Shown: one piece after another, positions 61,173 through 64,000 of the stretch
Numbering within the stretch: position 1 is the first letter of the stretch
Layout: every line of letters starts with the position of its first letter
DNA from: CAYNEO01 sp964396245
Lineage (GTDB): Bacteria > Zixibacteria > MSB-5A5 > GN15 > FEB-12
NCBI GenBank assembly: GCA_964396245.1
Contig: CAYNEO010000004.1
Coordinates: 62,001-126,000 of the forward strand
DNA: 64,000 nucleotides
Direction: 5' to 3'
Translations under genes and position numbers: made by a program
Notes under the pieces: generated by a model
Told to the model about the DNA's origin: nothing
The model's database searches: none
Seen by the model: the letters and a program-made list of their open reading frames with translations, nothing else

Positions 61173-62639
61173 TCAATACTTTGACATGCCGGCTTCTTTG
61201 AGTTTCTTCAGCTCGCTGTAGGGCAGTTGCTTACCCTCGGCCTTCTCGCGCATGTACTTTTTCGTGAGGCCGACAACGGTTCCGGAAAGTACAATGAGGG
61301 CAATAAGATTAGGGATGGCCATCATCCCGTTGGCCGTGTCGGCGTATGACCAGACCGCCTCCAGGTCGAGCCTCGCCCCGAGCAGCGTAAAGACGATGAA
61401 AATCCACTTGTAGGGCATTTTGGCTTTCGGACCGAACAGGTATTCGATCCCCTTCTCGCCGTAATACGACCACGACAGGACAGTGGAATAAGCAAACAGC
61501 AGCACGCCGACAACCACCATCCACCGGCCGTAAATGGGCAGAGCGGATTCAAACGCCGCCATAGTCAGGGCCACGCCGGTTTCACCGCTTTTCCACAATC
61601 CGCTCGTCAGAATCACGAGCGCGGTCATCGAACAGATCACGATCGTGTCGATAAACGGTCCGAGCATCGCCACCAGACCCTCACGCACCGGCTCGTCGAC
61701 CTTGGCGGTCGAGTGCGCCATCGGCGCCGACCCCTGTCCGGCTTCGTTGGAAAACAGTCCCCGCCGCAGGCCCCACGAAATCGTCAACCATATGGTCACA
61801 CCGCTCGCCGACCCGCCGACAACCGCGGTCGGACTGAAGGCGTGATGGAAAATCATGCCCAATGCGGGCAGGATCTGATCATACTGGATTAGCAGGATGA
61901 TGAGCGCCGAAAGGCAATACACCACCGACATGAACGGCACGAGCACCGATGCCACCCGGCCGATTCGTTTTATGCCGCCGATGATGACAATCCCAACCAT
62001 GCACGCAACGAAAATCCCGATACCCCACCTGACCAGACCTTCGGCTGCCGGACTTACCCCAAAACTGTCCACCAGCGCGTGCGCCAGCGTGTTCGACTGC
62101 GCCATGTTTCCCGAGCCAAAGGCAGCGATAGCGGTACAGAACGCGAACAAGTATGCCAGCGGTTTGAAATACCGATGCATCCCCATTTCGATGTAATACA
62201 TCGGTCCGCCGCGGATATTTCCGCTCGGCTCGACTTTGCGAAACCGGATCGCCAGCGTGCATTCGGAATACTTTATCGCCATCCCGAAAAAGGCCGACAC
62301 CCACATCCAGAAAATCGCCCCCGGTCCGCCCCAGTAAATGGCTAACGCCACCCCGGCGATATTCCCGATGCCGATGGTCGCGCTCAACGCCGCCGCCAAC
62401 GCCTGAAAATGCGTCAACTGACCTTCCATCGCCGGATCGTCGTATTTGCCGCTGGTAATCGCGACGCCGTGCGAGAATCCGCGTATCTGGATGAATAGCG
62501 TCCGGAGTGTCAGAACAAGACCGGTGAGCAGAAGGATGGGAACGATTGAAATCAGCAGGCCGGTAAGACCTTCGCCGCCCCAGACGAAGTTCGAGATTGC
62601 CTTGAGCACCGTGGTGAGAATGTCATTCAGATGATTCAT
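61173..62639 (-). CDS. alsT: Alanine or glycine:cation symporter (AGCS/AlsT family)
   Basis: The 488-residue protein has about 11 transmembrane segments. The block GVALAIYWGGPGAIFWMW and the later GLRRGLFSNEAGQGSAPMAHS match the AGCS signature. The family takes up alanine or glycine with Na+ or H+. ATG 62639 is used because the leading frame to 62738 adds a poorly conserved stretch. The start is divergent from eno with a 444-bp gap containing three hairpins. Confidence 0.92.
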   Translation of the reverse strand: MNHLNDILTTVLKAISNFVWGGEGLTGLLISIVPILLLTGLVLTLRTLFIQIRGFSHGVAITSGKYDDPAMEGQLTHFQALAAALSATIGIGNIAGVALAIYWGGPGAIFWMWVSAFFGMAIKYSECTLAIRFRKVEPSGNIRGGPMYYIEMGMHRYFKPLAYLFAFCTAIAAFGSGNMAQSNTLAHALVDSFGVSPAAEGLVRWGIGIFVACMVGIVIIGGIKRIGRVASVLVPFMSVVYCLSALIILLIQYDQILPALGMIFHHAFSPTAVVGGSASGVTIWLTISWGLRRGLFSNEAGQGSAPMAHSTAKVDEPVREGLVAMLGPFIDTIVICSMTALVILTSGLWKSGETGVALTMAAFESALPIYGRWMVVVGVLLFAYSTVLSWSYYGEKGIEYLFGPKAKMPYKWIFIVFTLLGARLDLEAVWSYADTANGMMAIPNLIALIVLSGTVVGLTKKYMREKAEGKQLPYSELKKLKEAGMSKY

Positions 62640-62740
62640 CGGCACTTCGTAGATAAATATCCGTGACACAAATGGCAAGTTTAAACTGGGGTGAAACGGC
62701 TCCACAATCCCACGACCGGTGAAAATCCCTGAATACAAAT

Positions 62741-62824
62741 GGGGCCGGCGTGTAGCCGGCCCCGGGACCGGACTTTCTTAATCCACCGGTCCTGACATTG
62801 GCCTCTCTCCTGACAGATGGAGAG
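62741..62824. other. Three consecutive hairpins between alsT and eno
   Basis: GGGGCCGGC / GCCGGCCCC (62741-62749, 62755-62763), GGACCGG / CCGGTCC (62765-62771, 62786-62792) and CTCTCC / GGAGAG (62805-62810, 62819-62824). Spacing is 1-13 bases. No T-run suits a terminator. It may be a structured leader RNA of either gene. Confidence 0.4.
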
Positions 62825-63083
62825 GTAGGTGGGCAACTATGTCGTCGACCTTTGAAGGTGTTTCAAACGTCGCCGCTGCTGTCCATATAACAAATCCGCT
62901 GCCGAATAAATCTTCGTTGAACAATAACGGATTAGCCGCTGTTGATAAGAGAAAACATGAGGGATCATATCGATATGTCGGGTATGGCATCAACAGGGAA
63001 AGCGTCATTAATTCGTTGCGCTCGGACACGCCTCTTGATATGTTCTCACATTCATAATCATCGGAAATAGAAAGGACAGCACA
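62825..63083. other. Gap before eno, with probable eno promoter
   Basis: TTGCGC (63016-63021), a 17-bp spacer and TATGTT (63039-63044) lie 40 bp before the eno ATG, whose ribosome site is AAAGGA. A 72-codon frame at 62839 is not convincing. Confidence 0.5.
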
Positions 63084-64000
63084 ATGCCGGATTTCGAGTA
63101 CATCCACGCTCGTCAGATTCTCGACAGCCGTGGAACGCCGACCATAGAAGTCGATGCCGCTCTCAGCGACGGTACGCTCGGACGCGCCGCGGTTCCGTCG
63201 GGCGCCTCCACCGGCGCGCACGAAGCGGTGGAATTGCGTGACGGAGACGCCAAGAAATACTTCGGGAAAGGCGTCACCAAGGCAGTGGCCAATGTCAATG
63301 ACAAGATTGCACCGGCCATGATGAAAGATCTGCTCGATCCCTTCGACCAGGTCCAGATTGACCGCTTTTTGATCGATCTCGACGGCACCGAGAACAAGTC
63401 GAAGCTCGGGGCGAATGCCATTCTCGGTGTCTCGCTGGCTGTCGCGAAGGCGGCCGCCGAGAGCCGGGGCCGTTTTCTTTATGAGTATGTCGGCGGTACG
63501 AATACCCGGATCCTGCCGGTGCCGATGATGAACATCCTGAACGGCGGCAAGCACGCCGACAACAATGTCGACCTGCAGGAGTTCATGATCATGCCGGTCG
63601 GCGCCAAATCGTTTTCGCAGGCCCTTCAAATGGGCGCCGAGGTGTTCGGCGAACTGAAAAAGGTGCTCAAGAAAAAAGGCTATAACACGGCCGTCGGCGA
63701 TGAAGGCGGCTTCGCCCCGGATTTGAAATCCAATGTGGAGGCCCTCGATCTCATCATGACCGCCATCAAGAATTCGTCCTACAAAGCCGGCAAAGATATC
63801 ATGATTGCGCTCGATCCCGCCTCGACCGAATTCTACAACGCCAAGACCAAGAAATACAACTTGGCCGCCGAGGGGAAAAAGCTGTCGGTCGGTCAATTAA
63901 TTGACTACTACGCCAAGCTGGTCGATGATTATCCGATCATTTCCCTCGAGGATGGTCTGGCCGAAGATGACTGGGACGGCTGGAAACGCCTGACCGAGCG
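63084..64000 (+). CDS. eno: Enolase, 3'-truncated by window edge
   Basis: Enolase turns 2-phosphoglycerate into phosphoenolpyruvate. The first ~305 residues are visible: IHARQILDSRGTPTIEVDA, PSGASTGAHEAVELRDGD, NGGKHADNNVDLQEFMIMP and AVGDEGGFAPDL. The later metal ligands are in the readable LDPASTEFY and SLEDGLAEDDWDGW blocks. It also gives PEP for KdsA, a general link only. The ATG at 63084 has AAAGGA before it. A minus-strand frame of 372 codons overlaps it and is a shadow. Confidence 0.97.
   Translation, partial: MPDFEYIHARQILDSRGTPTIEVDAALSDGTLGRAAVPSGASTGAHEAVELRDGDAKKYFGKGVTKAVANVNDKIAPAMMKDLLDPFDQVQIDRFLIDLDGTENKSKLGANAILGVSLAVAKAAAESRGRFLYEYVGGTNTRILPVPMMNILNGGKHADNNVDLQEFMIMPVGAKSFSQALQMGAEVFGELKKVLKKKGYNTAVGDEGGFAPDLKSNVEALDLIMTAIKNSSYKAGKDIMIALDPASTEFYNAKTKKYNLAAEGKKLSVGQLIDYYAKLVDDYPIISLEDGLAEDDWDGWKRLTE

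Noticed and set aside
62640..62840. Glycine riboswitch upstream of alsT
   Set aside because: Checked because the AlsT family can carry glycine. The glycine-aptamer core sequence was not found.
62839..63057. 72-codon frame with ribosome site before eno
   Set aside because: Low-complexity, AT-leaning, no hydrophobic or domain pattern. It could be real, but evidence is too thin to list.
62778..63896. Minus-strand 372-codon frame opposite eno
   Set aside because: It is antisense to an unmistakable enolase in the other strand, and its protein has no family features.

Overview
The window reads as chromosomal DNA of a Gram-negative-type (diderm) bacterium, most likely from the FCB superphylum, and a candidate phylum such as Zixibacteria would fit. 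The evidence is a Kdo/LPS gene cluster (kdsA, kdsC, kdsD, an LpxL-type acyltransferase, lptC), a Lol lipoprotein-export ABC transporter, two secreted proteins ending in the FlgD-like or type IX-like tail with the motif YPNPFNP, and McsA-McsB-ClpC, better known from Firmicutes. The phylum is an inference from gene content. I see no phage, transposon, CRISPR array, rRNA or tRNA. Most of the DNA is ordinary housekeeping sequence with short intergenic gaps.

Layout. 1-5.2 kb: the end of a type III polyketide synthase, a PDZ exported protein, a membrane protein, a small DUF4430-like lipoprotein and a secreted protein with a sorting tail. 5.3-9.2 kb: the Kdo/lipid A/LPS-export run. 9.2-9.8 kb: a gap holding a possible 36-residue cysteine-containing peptide gene and a terminator. 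9.8-14.2 kb: a MobA-like protein, a helix-hairpin-helix protein coupled to a PilM-like protein, coaD and lysS. 14.4-18.6 kb: an MFS transporter, a secreted repeat peptide with its own terminator, and lolC/E-lolD. 18.6-23.2 kb: mcsA-mcsB-clpC and rpmA. 23.3-28.4 kb: an M48 membrane protease overlapping an M1-like protein that has lost its catalytic residues, then fumC. 28.4-34.6 kb: a structured intergenic region, a Mop protein, rqcH, a DUF418 protein, ispG, and an XRE regulator with a membrane partner.

34.9-52.6 kb is almost entirely minus strand: rnhB-yraN, the conserved ffh-rpsP-khpA-rimM-trmD-rplS operon with a clear terminator, a serine hydrolase, a PASTA protein, rsmB, a radical SAM/DUF2344 fusion, tsaD, a YbbR protein, a beta-propeller protein, an M20 amidohydrolase and an endonuclease V in which one catalytic Asp is replaced by His. 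After a 0.7 kb gap come an unassigned two-part protein with an ambiguous start (53.3-54.5 kb), a subtilisin-like protease with a sorting tail, a DUF6125 protein, a sugar-nucleotide epimerase, a membrane glycosyltransferase, a CPXCG protein, an AlsT-type symporter and the first two thirds of eno.

The strongest leads are the unassigned protein at 53.3-54.5 kb, the catalytically dead M1 protein coupled to M48, the altered endonuclease V, the nested RNA-like structure at 28.55-28.66 kb, the two small peptide genes near 9.4 and 15.9 kb, and the short reading frame coupled to lolC/E. Several promoters appear to share a TTGC -35 and a TATATT -10, and rqcH may be translated from a leaderless message. 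No complete new multi-gene system is evident. Where I name a family, it rests on motifs read by eye.
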